Assembly: GCA_009869945.1 (NCBI GenBank)
Contig: WIXG01000118.1
Location: 1-64,000, forward strand
DNA: 64,000 nt
From: Mesaphorura yosii
Lineage: Eukaryota > Arthropoda > Collembola > Poduromorpha > Tullbergiidae
Reading direction: 5' to 3'
The translations under genes were made by a program, and so were the position numbers. How positions within the stretch are numbered: the first letter of the stretch is position 1; each line of letters begins with the position of its first letter. The notes under the pieces are model-generated. The model was not told the DNA's origin, ran no database searches, and saw nothing but the letters and a program-made list of their open reading frames with translations. Shown one piece after another: positions 47,960 through 60,393 of this stretch.

Positions 47960-48448
47960 TGAAGATAACGCATTTAATTTTAATATAATTTATACACCAT
48001 ACTGATTCTATATACTTCTTTCGTGGGGCTACTAAGCGCACACCAAATAAGAATAATTTATTGATATGCTACAGCAAAATGGAAATGAGCAATGAGCCAA
48101 TTCAGTGCATTTGCATTTGCAAACATTTCATGAATATGGACTTGACTAAAACTGTTTCGTCTTTCGATTTGCTGGGGTTAAGTTTAATTACATTTCTTAC
48201 TGTTATGATTTTCGAATTAAGTTATGAACATAGACAATCTAATGCAGTGTTGTAAATTCAGATAACTCGGTCACTGTTTCCATCCGGTTGCGTTGTTCAA
48301 TGCTTGTACTTAAAGCAGAGTGGAGAGTACGCTCATCAATCGTTAGCAGTATTTATTGTGCGAACAGCGTCAGATTTGCTACGTTTCTGAATAAAAGTGC
48401 AATCTAACAATGATCAGATCCAAATCACTAATCACAAGCCCCATGCAT
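47960..48448. other. Convergent 3' region, ZnT7 / malate synthase
   Basis: Probably the two 3' UTRs. A minus-strand AATAAA (48352-48357) lies about 90 bases past the malate synthase stop. Confidence 0.45.
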
Positions 48449-51190
48449 TCAAGTCTGCTGAATCGCTCGGAAAGTCGAGTGATTGTAAAGGAAAGTCGTG
48501 ATGAATTCAGGTGGCTCAAAAGCAGAGATGAGTTCCAAGAAGATCTGCGTCGCGGCTTCCAGGAGCTGGGCGTCGTAATCTTGGGCTCTGCCGTATTCCT
48601 GATTCAGCCTCCATGCCAATGTGACCACCAGCTGCCTCGTTATCTGTTCTTGAGTTCCATCCTCAAGGCTTGTCTACGAAAGAAAGCAAAGAACAGGTTG
48701 TCATCTATAAGCGTTTTAACCCACTTTTGTAATGAATGAAGAGGCTTTCAACTTGCAGACTTACACGATGCAAAATCCATTGCCAAACTTGCGACCTCGA
48801 GATTTCTGCGGTCGCCGAGTCCTCAACCAAGCCATTCAGGACGAAATGTCCTCGAGCATTCGCTAACCACGAGTAAATGTAGAGGATGCCGACTTTTACG
48901 TTGTGCGTCAGTCCGTCAGTCGTAATACCGCCAACTGGAATCTGAATTCATACAGATTGTCATTACAAATTAGAAGCCTTTTTCGGAGGGCGTCACTAAA
49001 AACTTGTGTCTTTTTCGATACCATCAAAAGATCACCGGCACTCGCCCTGAAGTTTGTATGCAGAACGGAGCCGATCTGATTTGGTCCATCATTCGACCCA
49101 AATCGTTGCCATAATTCATTTATCCACGAACAGAGTTCCGTGTCATAAACCATGAACCCATCCACGCCGAGTTTTATTTCACGCAGCTTCGCTTTGCAGA
49201 CGCCTTCGATTTTCGCAGTTCTGTGATAAAGGGATAAGGTACAGCCGTTAACTACACGTGTGGCACGAGCAATCAGCAATCACGACCAAAGCGAGTGACG
49301 GGTTCCAATTGTTCATAATTCGTATCCACAAATCAAAACACAGACTACAATGTTTGCTTTGCTCATTGCGTTCGGTTCGGATTTATCAGCTATGATTGAG
49401 AGAATTATTCTAGAAATAACTGAATACGTGATTCGCCGAAGACCGCGACAGCGAATGACAAGCGTCAAGCGACGACAAATATTTGCTGATAAGCTGCATT
49501 GATTGATGTGCCCGTGTACAAGGTGTACTTATTTGCACAACAGATGCGATTCGAACGCGAATTTTGGGAATGCTAACTTACTTCTCTTGGTTACTGAGTG
49601 CCTGCGAGTTCAAAGTCAAGGCTGCCATTCCACCTGTGGCGGGTGCTCCGTGTCGATGGCAGATCTGCACTACGAGCTTCATGTACGCTGTCAGAAACGG
49701 CTTGTCCATGCTCACGTACTTGTTTCGGTCTGGAAGAAGAAACTTCTCGCGATCACCTGCCACGCACCAAAGTCATATCGATTAATCATACTCGTCATAC
49801 TTGTCAGGTTTCGAAAGGAAAGCGATTGCAAATTCTTGGCGATTGCACAATTGGTCATTAGCGTGTGGTTGGCTACCGAATTTATTCACGAACGATGCGC
49901 AGTAATCCCAAATGCCACAGTTCAGTCCAAGTGAATGTTCGCGCAGTTCGTAGAGAATCTCCTCCATTTCGAACGATGCGAGAATGTTTTCGATGAGCAC
50001 ACAAGCTTTAACCGTGCCACGTGGGATTCCAAGCTCCAGCTCTGTCCAGACGAAAATGTCATTCCAGAGTCTGGCCTCGGCGGCTCCCTCAACTTTTGAG
50101 AGGTAGAAGAAAGGCCCGATTTGGTGCTTAGCGAGGGTTTGGCCGACATGGAACATGAGAAGGCCGAAATCCATCAGCGGGCCAGGAATTTCTTTTCCAT
50201 TAACCTGGATGCAAGCAAAAGGACAAAGCAATGCATTATAGCTTATCAGTCATGGTCACGTAGTGACATTCGCGTCAGCGATTGAGTGCTCCATCACATT
50301 GTGAGTCAATCCATGTCAAGCTCACCATCACATTGTGTTCATTCATATTCCATGCGCGCGGGCGCATCATCAAAATCGGGAGTGAGGTCAGCGGAGGAAC
50401 TTCGTGCGAGAAGAATTGACCTCGTGTGATAGCGATGACGTTGTAGATCCCTGCAAAAAAGTGAAACCATAGAGTAAGCTAAGGTAAATCATTAAATATA
50501 GGTGGTCACATCAAAGATGAGTCATGCCCCATGCTGATCACGTGCTCCTAAAAATAGGCCACATATAGACTATTGTGCTTGGCCGTGCGGCGGCTTTATG
50601 GGAGTGTATACTTTTCCATACAGCAAGCAGTAAACAGACTAACAGACCTTCAATCATATTTTTCCAGGATGGACAGTGACCATCGTCGTAATCCACTTGA
50701 ATGCCCTGCACGTCACTCTGCAAAGCCTTCTTGAGATGTTCCGCATTGGATGGTGAGACATCGCCCAAGTCGAGGTGGCGATTCTGCAGCCTTGGAGGCA
50801 GAGGATTTATCTGCCAAGGTTGATCCACTTTGGATTTATGAGAAGCGAAATTGGGCAACTCATTCCGCTCGTCCAGCATCAGCTTGCGTAACTTTCTTGC
50901 TCGAAGAATCTGCCGCCAGAATGGGGTGGTGAGATTTGAACTGAGAGCCAATGCAGTGCCATCAAATTGATAAAATGCTAACTTACGCCTGTAACTCGCG
51001 GTTGGAAAGTTGACACGAGATCGGTCAGGAATTCCACTGCTTCATTTGTGAAAATCGTGCTGTATTTCTGTTCGTAGCCTTTTGGCGCTGGGTTGACCTC
51101 AATCACGTTGGATTTGGCAAATTTTCTGGCCGTGCAAGCGTCAAACACGCCATTGCCATTTGCAATCGTGTAAAGAGGATGAGACATCAT
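48449..51190 (-). CDS. Malate synthase (glyoxylate cycle)
   Basis: Eight exons, 50987-51190, 50648-50909, 50326-50450, 49877-50204, 49582-49756, 49022-49220, 48765-48941 and 48449-48673, give 564 aa. It condenses glyoxylate with acetyl-CoA to form malate. The PROSITE-type signature REHSLGLNCGIWDY is complete at 285-298. Other family blocks are MRPRAWNMNEHNVM, GPFFYLSKVE, LGIPRGTVKACVLIEN, ATGGMAAL and VEDSATAEISRSQVWQWI. The protein follows the plant/bacterial MSA (MS-A) layout and is not fused to isocitrate lyase as it is in nematodes. The C-terminus (AIQQT) is not a PTS1 peroxisomal signal, and no clear mitochondrial presequence is seen (MMSHPLYTIANGNG). Malate synthase is patchy in animals. 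Confidence 0.93.
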
Positions 51191-51939
51191 TTAAAGTACA
51201 GAGATTCAATTCAATTAGAACGTTAGAAACTTGTAGGTGAGCGCTTCTGAGTTGGATCAGTCCTGTTTCAGCGATAGATTTCAACTGCTGCGTCTTGTGT
51301 GTGAGGAAACTAAAATAGCAAGTCGAAGGAAATGTTCTGAAGATTTAGGAAGCGTGCCGTGTGTGCAAGATGGTGCAGGAACTGTAACATCGTCTCTGAC
51401 TAATCTGGCATCTGGAGATTATGACGTTGTGGAAGACGACCCGTCCAAAGTGCAAGTGTGTTGATCACCGTGCGGAGGCCGTGACGTGTGAACTTTATTC
51501 ACATAGTCGTGCAGAATTCATTGCCAGACGTTCCAACTCACAAGTTCCAGGCATAAACGTGGCGCAGACAGATAAACAATCGTTGTTTTGCGCATTAGTG
51601 CTATTAGTCATTGTTTATCCTGTCGGATTTTGGCCGAAGGTGAGAGTTTTATGGAATATTTGAATTGGACTTGTGTTGGACTCTGCTCCAATAACATTAT
51701 CTTGTCTTAATCTTCTTGTTCACAAGTTGGTCGAGCCAGGTGGGCCAATTTCCATTGTATTGAAGCTGAATTGTATGACGGTTTTATTAAAAAGAATACA
51801 GTCCAGAATTAACATTACAAAAAGCGTTACTGCGCGTACACAATTTCATTATCAGTTTAATCGCATGATAATACAAACAAATAGACTATGACTAGAGTGG
51901 TCTTGGACTTGGGAGCAGCTGTCCCCTTTCCTGCCGCTG
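51191..51939. other. Intergenic between malate synthase and TLR-A
   Basis: An 80-codon plus-strand ORF (51421-51663) contains one strong hydrophobic helix (LFCALVLLVIVYPVGFW) but no partner exon could be placed in phase. Otherwise nothing is seen. Confidence 0.3.
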
Positions 51940-54900
51940 CTACGTATTTGGACTCGGCTTGAGTGCCAGCCCATTTCTCAGTCTCGCCCAAAACAGTGCC
52001 TTTTCATTCGCATCTGCCTCCGCACCTGGCCACCGAAGGTACGTCGTGGACTTCATCAGATACGTGAGTACCTTCGTGCGCTCTTTGGCAGGAATCTCTT
52101 CTAGGAGAATGAGTAGAAATGATTTGCGCCTCACTTCAACGAGGCGATGATAAGCTAGATTCATCTCGAACAGGCACCACTGCGATTCTAAATAGTTTCT
52201 AGACACTATGATGAGCACTTTACGAGAGCGATCCACGCACTCGATTATGTTTTCGGTGATCGACGCACCGACTTCGAAGTCTCGTTCGTGGAGACAAACT
52301 CTGAAGCCGGATTCGTCCCGTTGTCGCTGCAGTTCACGCTGAAGCTGATCTTCATTTGGTATAGGCAACAGCTTTCCCTTACCTTCGAGCACAGGGACCA
52401 GATCCTCTTGAATGAACGCTGAATCATGATGGCTGTACGAGATGAAGACGTCGTAGTCAAAGTTTTCGGCCTTCACACTGTAACCTTCACTATCACTTGT
52501 TTTCTTCTTGCGAATTAGTCCGCTTTCACTGTGCTTTTCTTTCCTTGCCATCAGCCTGAGTTGTATATCGAACCAAAAGTATTTCAGGTCCGATCTTCTC
52601 TGGTAAGCAATCACTCCACAAGCAACAACCACGAGAGAACATGTTGCAATAATTATAATAGAGGTTTCGGACGAAGTTAGAGTTGATTCTGACTCGAACT
52701 CTTCATTTCTTGGATCTTCCTCGTCTTTCTGTTCTGTCGTGGGTGTTAGCGACAATTCAGTGCTTGACGGTAAGCCGGGGCTGGAGACAGGGCAGTCCTC
52801 ATTTGTCAACGAATTGATGGGCACTCTGATCTGCGGTGTCTTGTAGCAACGGTAACTGGCCGGAGACTCATCCCAGCCTTGTAATTGAAGTTCGCCACTT
52901 TCCACCACACTTTTTAAGCTGCACACACCAGCATCACAACCGAAGGGATTTTCGGTTACATCTATCGTCGAGCGGACTAATCTAAAATCGCTTATCATAC
53001 AAGGGGCAGTTGTGACCAACAGATTCTCAGACAAGTGCACTTCGTCCAGGTTGAGGTTATTGGCAAATATTTGAGTAGCCCACGGTTGGATCTTGTTTCT
53101 GTTCAGATTCAAGTACTGCAGGTTGACCAGAGTCCCGAAAAGTTCGGGGTACAGCTGCGTAATTTGGTTATTGGACAAGTCGAGGGTCTCCAGTGCCTCA
53201 AGGTGTCTGAACGGTTGTTTTGGAGGCTCATTCTCGCCTTCGCCCTCTGAAACCGCGGGAAATGACAAGCCACAACCGGAGAGGATTAATGTTCGCAGGC
53301 TTTGAAGTCCATAATTCGTCCTTGGGCTCGGGTTGAAGCTGATGCCACCGGTGAGTGGATTGCCTCGCATGTCGAGCTTTGTCAAGTTCGGTGTGTGCAA
53401 AAAGAGTTCATCCTCAAGTGCCCTTACGTTTGAATTTTGCAAGGACAGAAACTCGAGTCTCGTTAGCCCTTCAAATGTGCTGGCATTCAGGGAATTTAGC
53501 AGAACGTTATTCATGTACAATTTTTCCAGTCTGGTCAACGACTCGAATGCTTTGTCTGCAATTTGGAATGCGGTGCCTCGGGAGTCTCGATTGTTACACA
53601 GGCGCAAAATTCTCAGATTGACAAGTGGGCCAAGAGCCAATGGAACCGTTGTCAGCTCGTTTCCTCGAACTGACAGCACTTTAAGATTGGGAAGATTTGC
53701 AAATGCTCCTCTTGAGATTTTTGAAAGCTTGCAAGAATCTAGATTTATCGCTGTTAACGTGCTCATCAATGGAAATGAATCGTCGGCCAGTTGCAACAAA
53801 CTGTTTCCTTGCAATTCGAGGTTGCGAAGCGTTTCTGACATGATCATAAGAGCCTCTTTGGGAATGCGTTGCAAACTGTTGTATGATAAGATGAGACTGT
53901 TAATGTTCGCGTTGGCCAGTCCAATGGCGGTGGAGGTTAAGTTGCCCATCAAGTCGGGATTTTCGCTTAGGTCAACCAGTAAAATTGTCGCGAAAGCATC
54001 GAAGGCATCTGCAACAGAATCAAGGCATTTCATTATCCAATATTCTAAGTTTCTGCGATGATGGAAATGCATGAGTAGACGTATACAATTTTTATACAAT
54101 CGCAGCAATTAGTCATCCTGTCAATAAACGTTTAACTTTAAATATTGACGATTGAAGTCTCTTAACTTGTTTTTCAAAGTTGACTGTCAACTTTTCTATT
54201 CTCACTAAGACGAAACAAACACTGCTGTTCTGCAGCTGATATTCATCATCACCCGCCAGCCGCTTACATAAGTATGCAATTTAAGTTGAAATTTACTTAT
54301 CTCAAATTTTATTTTTACATTCCACTACTTTATGGCTACAAGCATGAAAGCTTGTGATCAGGTCTTCTGCAGTGCAGCATAGAAAAGCGATAAGAAGCGT
54401 TGTCATTGTCAAGTACTGTTTAAATTCGCCAGCCATTTACCTTCGTCAATGTAATTCAGCTTGCACGCACTCAAATCAATTTTCCACACGACTTCTGTGT
54501 TTCGAAAGCGAGCAAAGAAGAATGGCGGAATGATCTCCAGGGAATTCGATCTCAGGCTGATGTCGCGGATGGAAGTTAAGTACGGCCCGTTGACTCCGAA
54601 GTCTGTCGGCAGTCTATCGTCCGACTCCCTATTTTGGAGCACGAAAGGAGTCATGCAAATGCGATTATGCTCGAGCTCAATCGTTCGGAGAGTTTCAAGG
54701 CCGCTGTGTGCGTGAAACCAAACAGGCACTTGCAAATTGTTGTTGCTCATTATCAAACGCTGCAGCCCATCCACATCCTCAAATGCGTCATCCGCAACAT
54801 ATTGGATCTTATTATCTTTCAGATTCAGCTCCTGCACATGCACATTGGAGAATGCTCGTGATCGTACACAGCGCACGCTCGTCGCAGTCATTTCGAACAC

Positions 54901-55536
54901 ATCTAGCTCTGATGGGATATTCATTGGGATTTCGTCCATGTTTGAGTCACTGCAGACAAGATGGTTTTTGTAGGTCACGTCCAAGTCGCCCTTTACGTAG
55001 TGACATCCATCTGGCAGAGTTCCAATGCCCTCGCCAGGCGTAGGCGGAGGGGTTGAGTTAAAGAATTCGTCGTCGCCGTCGCCAGACTCGGTCGTTGCTG
55101 TTGTCGAATTGTTCGATTCCGGCTCATCGTCTTTGACAATTGGGCCTTTGCAGATGTCGATCGGACCGCCGTAGTCGCCGTTATAACCATAACCATTAAT
55201 TAACACTTGTTTGGGACTCTTGCCGTCAATTTCACGATGTATTTCACGAATCGGCGGCTCGAACCAACTTTGCACGAGGAAATCTTCCTCCACTTCCGCC
55301 GGGAGCTCGTTCACTGGCACTTGATGCGTATTCTTATTAGCATCTGTACTTTCTAATTCAACACGTTGCCCAAAACTTGCAGCGTTCACACCTTCACAGT
55401 ATTTGCAGAAAATTTGTCCCATAAGTATTATCAGGAAACCGTAGCCGTAAAGCCTCACAATTGCCGCGGAGGTGGACGTAGACGTCAACGCCGGCTTTAA
55501 CACGAAACTTGAGCTTGCGCCTCGTCGCCGTTTCAT
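51940..55536 (-). CDS. Toll-like receptor A
   Basis: Two exons, 54441-55536 and 51940-54008, joined in phase 1 across a 432-base intron (YIDE/DAFDAF), give 1054 aa. The chosen start (MKRRRG) directly precedes the hydrophobic leader (GYGFLIILMGQIFC); an in-frame ATG 123 bases upstream is possible. A low-complexity N-terminal region is followed by leucine-rich repeats from about residue 190 to 720 (LNLKDNKIQYV, LDLSNNQITQL, LNLNRNKIQ). One cysteine cap follows (NPFGCDAGVCSLKS...). The transmembrane helix is 815-834 and the TIR domain about 884-1045: box 1 YDVFISYS, box 2 VCLHERDFEVGASI, box 3 ALFW. A single C-terminal cysteine cap without mid-ectodomain clusters marks the single-cluster TLR class. 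It should sense ligands and signal through TIR adaptors such as MyD88. TLR-B lies 0.9 kb upstream. Confidence 0.93.
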
Positions 55537-56604
55537 TTTTTGAAAGGACGCCTCATTCATAAAATAAAGCAAAGGTAGGCGAAAGCTCTGATTCAGCGAT
55601 GGCGAGGCGAGAAACGATGTCAGCTCATCGTATCTCACTTGAGGAATAAAAGCAGTCAAGTTAATTACGACAGGATAAGCCTAAAACAATGCGGATTAGA
55701 TTTGCACTCCAGTGCTGAAGTGATTGATTACCAGTGCCAGCCGTGTCGTGCAGGCGCAGATTATGTCAGTTACTTTTGTTTTAGGACTAAATTATTGCGC
55801 AGTCACCTGCCGCATGCGCACGCGAACCCGAATTTTATCTTATCAGCAGAATTAAGTCATCCAGTCGTCCTGTTATTCTATGATTCAACGTAGCTTGACA
55901 TGACACGGGTTCGAGTTCATGGCGCATCGCGAATTCAAATCAAATCACAGAATCGAACTCGAACGAAAATCAATGTCAAAGTCAAGACTGCCATGTCCAA
56001 CACACGCTTATCCGTGAGAGCAGTGAGCATCTAGTAAAGGTTAAAAATACCTGGACCCAAGCCAAATGCTAAAGCAAAAGTCAAGCAGAAAGTGCATGTC
56101 AATTAGCAAGTTACATGAGCACATTTCTCTCATTTCGTTTGTGTGTTCTGTCAATTTCAATTGAGGATGTTGCCAAATATGCGAATGCGAATGGAACTGA
56201 TATATGGATTAAGGTTTTATGCCGTCACTGCACTGCGCTGCGCTCAGCGGAGCATCGATTTGCTTCTGCGGCCTTTGCCATTTGCGCAATTTCCAACTAA
56301 CGTCAGTCAGGTCAGGACGAGCATTTCTTGGCGTTCGACATTTCAACAAGTTTATTTACAGCGTACCGTTGAGTATTATTGTAATTTAAGGTAAATTAAG
56401 CAGCTAAATAGTTTGTAAGTATGTACTTATTGCTAGTATACGTGCATGTCAAGTATTAGTTATAAAATCGCGTGAGCGTAAGCATACTTTATCTGTTGCA
56501 TAAGTGTTTCAGGTGATATATAAAATGTAATATACAGGGAATACGATTAAAAGTACGTAGGCCAATCAATGGCTGAATATCTACTGGCTACATTTCCCAA
56601 GTTG
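55537..56604. other. Intergenic between TLR-A and TLR-B
   Basis: Contains the TLR-A promoter region and the TLR-B 3' UTR. No other gene recognised. Confidence 0.45.
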
Positions 56605-59600
56605 TCAAGCAATAATTTTCAGCGAATGTCGTAGCCTTGTCCAGAAAATCTTCTTTTCAGTCGCGGTCGCCTTCTCCCCAGGCCACTGAAGATATGTCGT
56701 GGACTTCATCAGATAGTTTAGCACTTTTGTACGTAGCTCGGCGGGCACTTCCTCCAGCAGAATTAGGACGAATGATTTCCTCCTCACTTCAATCAGGCGA
56801 TGGTATGCGAGGTTCATCTCGAACAGGCACCACTGCGATTCTAAATAGTTTCTAGACACTACGATCACTACTTTACGCGAACGATCCACACATTCGATGA
56901 TGTTCTCTGTGATGGAGGCTCCAACTTCAAAGTCACGCTCGTGGAGGCAAACTTTGAATCCGGGCTCGTCTGGCGAGTCGTTCGAGTCCATTGATGATGT
57001 CGTCGACTCGCTCGCGCTCAGTTTTTGTTTGATGACGGGGTTGAAAACCTCCGGGAGCACGGTCGCTGTTTTCTCGTTCAAGAGGAATTTTCCTTTGCCT
57101 TCGAGCACTGGCACGACGTACTCCTGAATGAAGCCCGAGTCGTGGTGGCTATAAGATATGAAAACGTCAAAGTCGTACTCTGGGGCGTTGCTGCTGCTGC
57201 TGTTTGTCCGTATCAGCTTGGAACCGCCTCGATCTATGTTTCTGCCTTTCATCAAATTCATTTTGACGTCGAACCAAAAGTACTTCAAGTGGAGCCTCTT
57301 CTTGTAGAAAACAACTGCACTGGCCAGGACCACGGCGAGGCATCCTAGCACGATTAACGTTGTCGAGACCGAGAATGACCCAGACGGTTCACTCGGGGTT
57401 TCATCACGTGGGCTAACGGTCCCATCGTCAGGAAACTTTGTTGAAGAACCTGTAGTCGTCGTGCCTTCGTATTCATCTGTCGTAGTTGTTTCAGTTGTTG
57501 ACGGTCGGCTGGTTGGGTCGCCGTCGCCGTTGCCTGGATTAGTCGATGAGTTCGTATCCAAGTCTTCGCAGAATTGAGTCGACAGTGAAGTGATTGGCAC
57601 TCTTTTATCTTGGGCAGTGAAGCACAGGTAACTAGACGGAGCAGTGCTCCAGTCTTGCAAGTAGAAACTCTTATTTGCGACTGCACTCTTCAGATTGCAG
57701 ATTCCAAGGTCGCAATGGAATACGTTATCAGTCAAGTCTATGTTCACGTACACGTCCTCAAAATCTTCCAGCATTGCGTCGCTCGTCGTCAGCAGTTTAT
57801 TTCCGGAGAGCTTCAGCTCAGCTAGCATCGTGTTGTTGGTAAACACTCGTTCGGTCCACACTTCAATACTGTTTTTGTTCAAGTCTAGCAAATGCAGGTA
57901 TGGTAGAGTGTGAAAGAGTTCAGGGTAGAGTTTCTCGATTTTGTTGTCGTAGAGGTAGAGATACTGGAGCCGCTTCAGATGACGGAATGGCTCACGGAAG
58001 AGGCGAAGTTCTTCGTCGTCATCGTCTTCTTCATTATCAAGAGCTGCGTTGAGCAGCTGTCCAATTGTGACAAAGTCGACGACAGCGTTTTCAACGATCC
58101 TACGGCGCTCGTCAGGCTCTGCCTCCGGATCGTTCTCGCGCCCAGCCTCCGGTTTTCTGTAGTGGGTCGTAATATTTCTCGGATTTGGTTCGCCGACAAC
58201 GGCGGCAGGAAATGACAACGCGCATGACCGCAAATATAAGCTGTCCAGATTATTAAGGCCACGAAACGTGTTTGCGTTGAGTCCACGCAACTCGTTGTCA
58301 CTCATGTCCAAATACGTCAAACTGGGCGTTTGCTCGAATATTCCATTTGCAAGAGTTTCAATTTCCGAATTCTTCATATATAGCAGCTTCAACTTTGTGA
58401 GGCCTTCAAACGTCGACGAGTTCAAGAACCGCATCCGCAGGTCGTTCAGGATCAAAGACTTCACCTGCGCCAAGGTCACGAAAGCTTTGGATGGGATGAC
58501 GAACTGGTTATTATTCTCGTTCTTGTTCCCGGTGAGGTCCAAGATGTTCAGGTTTATTAACGGAGTTAGCGCTGCTGGGATGGACAAGAGCTGGTTCCCC
58601 TTCAAGCTTAGGGTGTCCAGCTTGACAAGGTTCGCAAATGCTTCCTTGGAGATCTGCGACAGTCTGCACTCATCGAGATTGAGAGCAGTAAGCTTAGACA
58701 TGCGTGGGAAGGAATCGTCGTAGAGTTGACCAAAGCCATTGCCTCGCATGTCGAGACCAAGCAGTGACCCTTCCACGATACTCAGCGCTTCCCGCGGAAT
58801 GTTGCTCAGACTGTTGTGTGCCAGCGTTAGTTTTTGCACCTACGCAGGAAGAATGCAATTTCAAGTATTGTGTTTAGCCAAGCGCGCAAATAAACCGAAA
58901 TTACACTAGGCTTAGGAAATTGACAGAGACATGGAAAAACTACCTTGGCCTTGGTCATCGCGACGGCTACGTCTGGTAAGTTGTCCCGAAGGTCAGGATT
59001 TTCGCTCAAATCAAGAATGTAGATTTTCGGAAAAGGAGCGAAAGCATCTAGCGAAAAATTCAGGGTATTACTGACCAGAGTCGAGTAGAGTAGAATTAGA
59101 ACAGAAATGATACGTGTCATTGTACAAATAAAATTAGAGCGTTAAAACACGCTTACCTGGATGGATGGAGTGTAGATTGCACTTCGCCAAGTAAATAGTT
59201 AGCGTGGGCCAATTAGCACCAGCGAAGCGGTTGAAGAAGAACGACGGCAGAAAGCTGAGAGGATTATTTGCTACGCTGATGTACTGGACTTTTGTCAGAA
59301 ACGGTCCCTCACCGTCGATTGCGTTGTCGATCTCGAACTGTTGAAATAGCTGTCCGTTGCTGGTCTCCTGTAGCGCCGTCATGTTGATTTGATTAAACTC
59401 CATTGCAATGAACTGGATCTCTTCGAGCCCCACTGCGGCAGTAAACCAAACTGGCACACGCATGTAATTGTAGTTCATGGACAAATGCTTGAATTCAACA
59501 GCACCTTCAAAAGCTTCCTTTGCCACGCTCTGAATTTTGTTTCGGTTAAGTCGGAGGAGTTGGATTCTCACATTTTCAAAGGCTCTGGCACGAATGCATT

Positions 59601-60393
59601 CGACACTTGTCACATTCAGTTCAAACACATCCAGATTGGTTGGGATGTCTGCGGGAATCTCCGTTATGTCAAGGTCACTGCATACGAGGTAGTTATTGTA
59701 AGTTACGTCACCAGTGTAAAAGTAGCAGCCTTCGGGTGCAACATCGTCGTCATCGTACTCGGAGTATTCGAGCGTGCGCTCAGCTGTGCGCCCCGAAGCC
59801 GCAGACCGAGCATTGCTGCATATGCTTATGATTGATCCCAAGTCCCTGCCCTCGAGCTCGGGATCTGGCCACTGATTGTCATCGTCTGGCCCAGCCGTAG
59901 TTTGAAGCGTTGTCGACTGCTTTTCCGTCGTCGTTGGATCAACGTCCTCTCCAGTCGACAGGCCTCCCATTCTTTTGGGCAATTTCTGTGGACCGAATTC
60001 TGGTCCCGGCTCCGTATACATGCCCTGCAAGAAAGCATTCAACAATTCTTCGCTGTCGATCGAGTTCTTAAACAGTTCTCGTATGAACATTTCCACGATA
60101 AACTTTGGCTGCGATTTGAACCAACTGAACACAAAAGGGTCGTTCGCCAAGGACTCTTCGAGGTGAGCGTGTAACTGTGCTTCCTGTTGTGGCAACTTTG
60201 TAATCAGAGGCCCCACATTCTGAATCTTGGTACTATTACCGCCATTGTCACTATCACTGAATTTATCAGGTTGCAACTGCTGAATCCGGCGAATATTCGC
60301 ACAGTGGGCCACGTCGCAGTACGTGGAACAAAATTGTATGATTAACTGGAAACAAAAGTATGTGGAAAGCGTTGGCTTGAACATTAGCTTCAT
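56605..60393 (-). CDS. Toll-like receptor B
   Basis: Three exons, 59157-60393, 58944-59047 and 56605-58839, give 1191 aa. The first intron is at the same place and phase as in TLR-A (SIHP/DAFAPF); the second, phase 0, is extra. A signal peptide (TYFCFQLIIQFCSTYC) leads into a long Asp/Glu/Thr-rich N-terminal region. Leucine-rich repeats follow (LDLSENPDL, LTLAHNSLSNI, LYLYDNKIEKL). They are interrupted by an acidic insert of about 65 residues (EEDDDDEELRL). The single cysteine cap is FHCDLGICNLKS, with a Ser/Thr stalk, a transmembrane helix at 940-959 and TIR from 1004 (FDVFISYS, VCLHERDFEVGASI, KIFW). The TIR has 46 extra residues between its first helix and box 2. Close similarity to TLR-A across ectodomain and TIR shows a tandem duplication. 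Confidence 0.93.

Noticed and set aside
53333-54061. 242-codon plus-strand ORF inside TLR-A
   Set aside because: It is the antisense shadow of the leucine-rich-repeat exon, has no domain, and the minus-strand frame is clearly coding.
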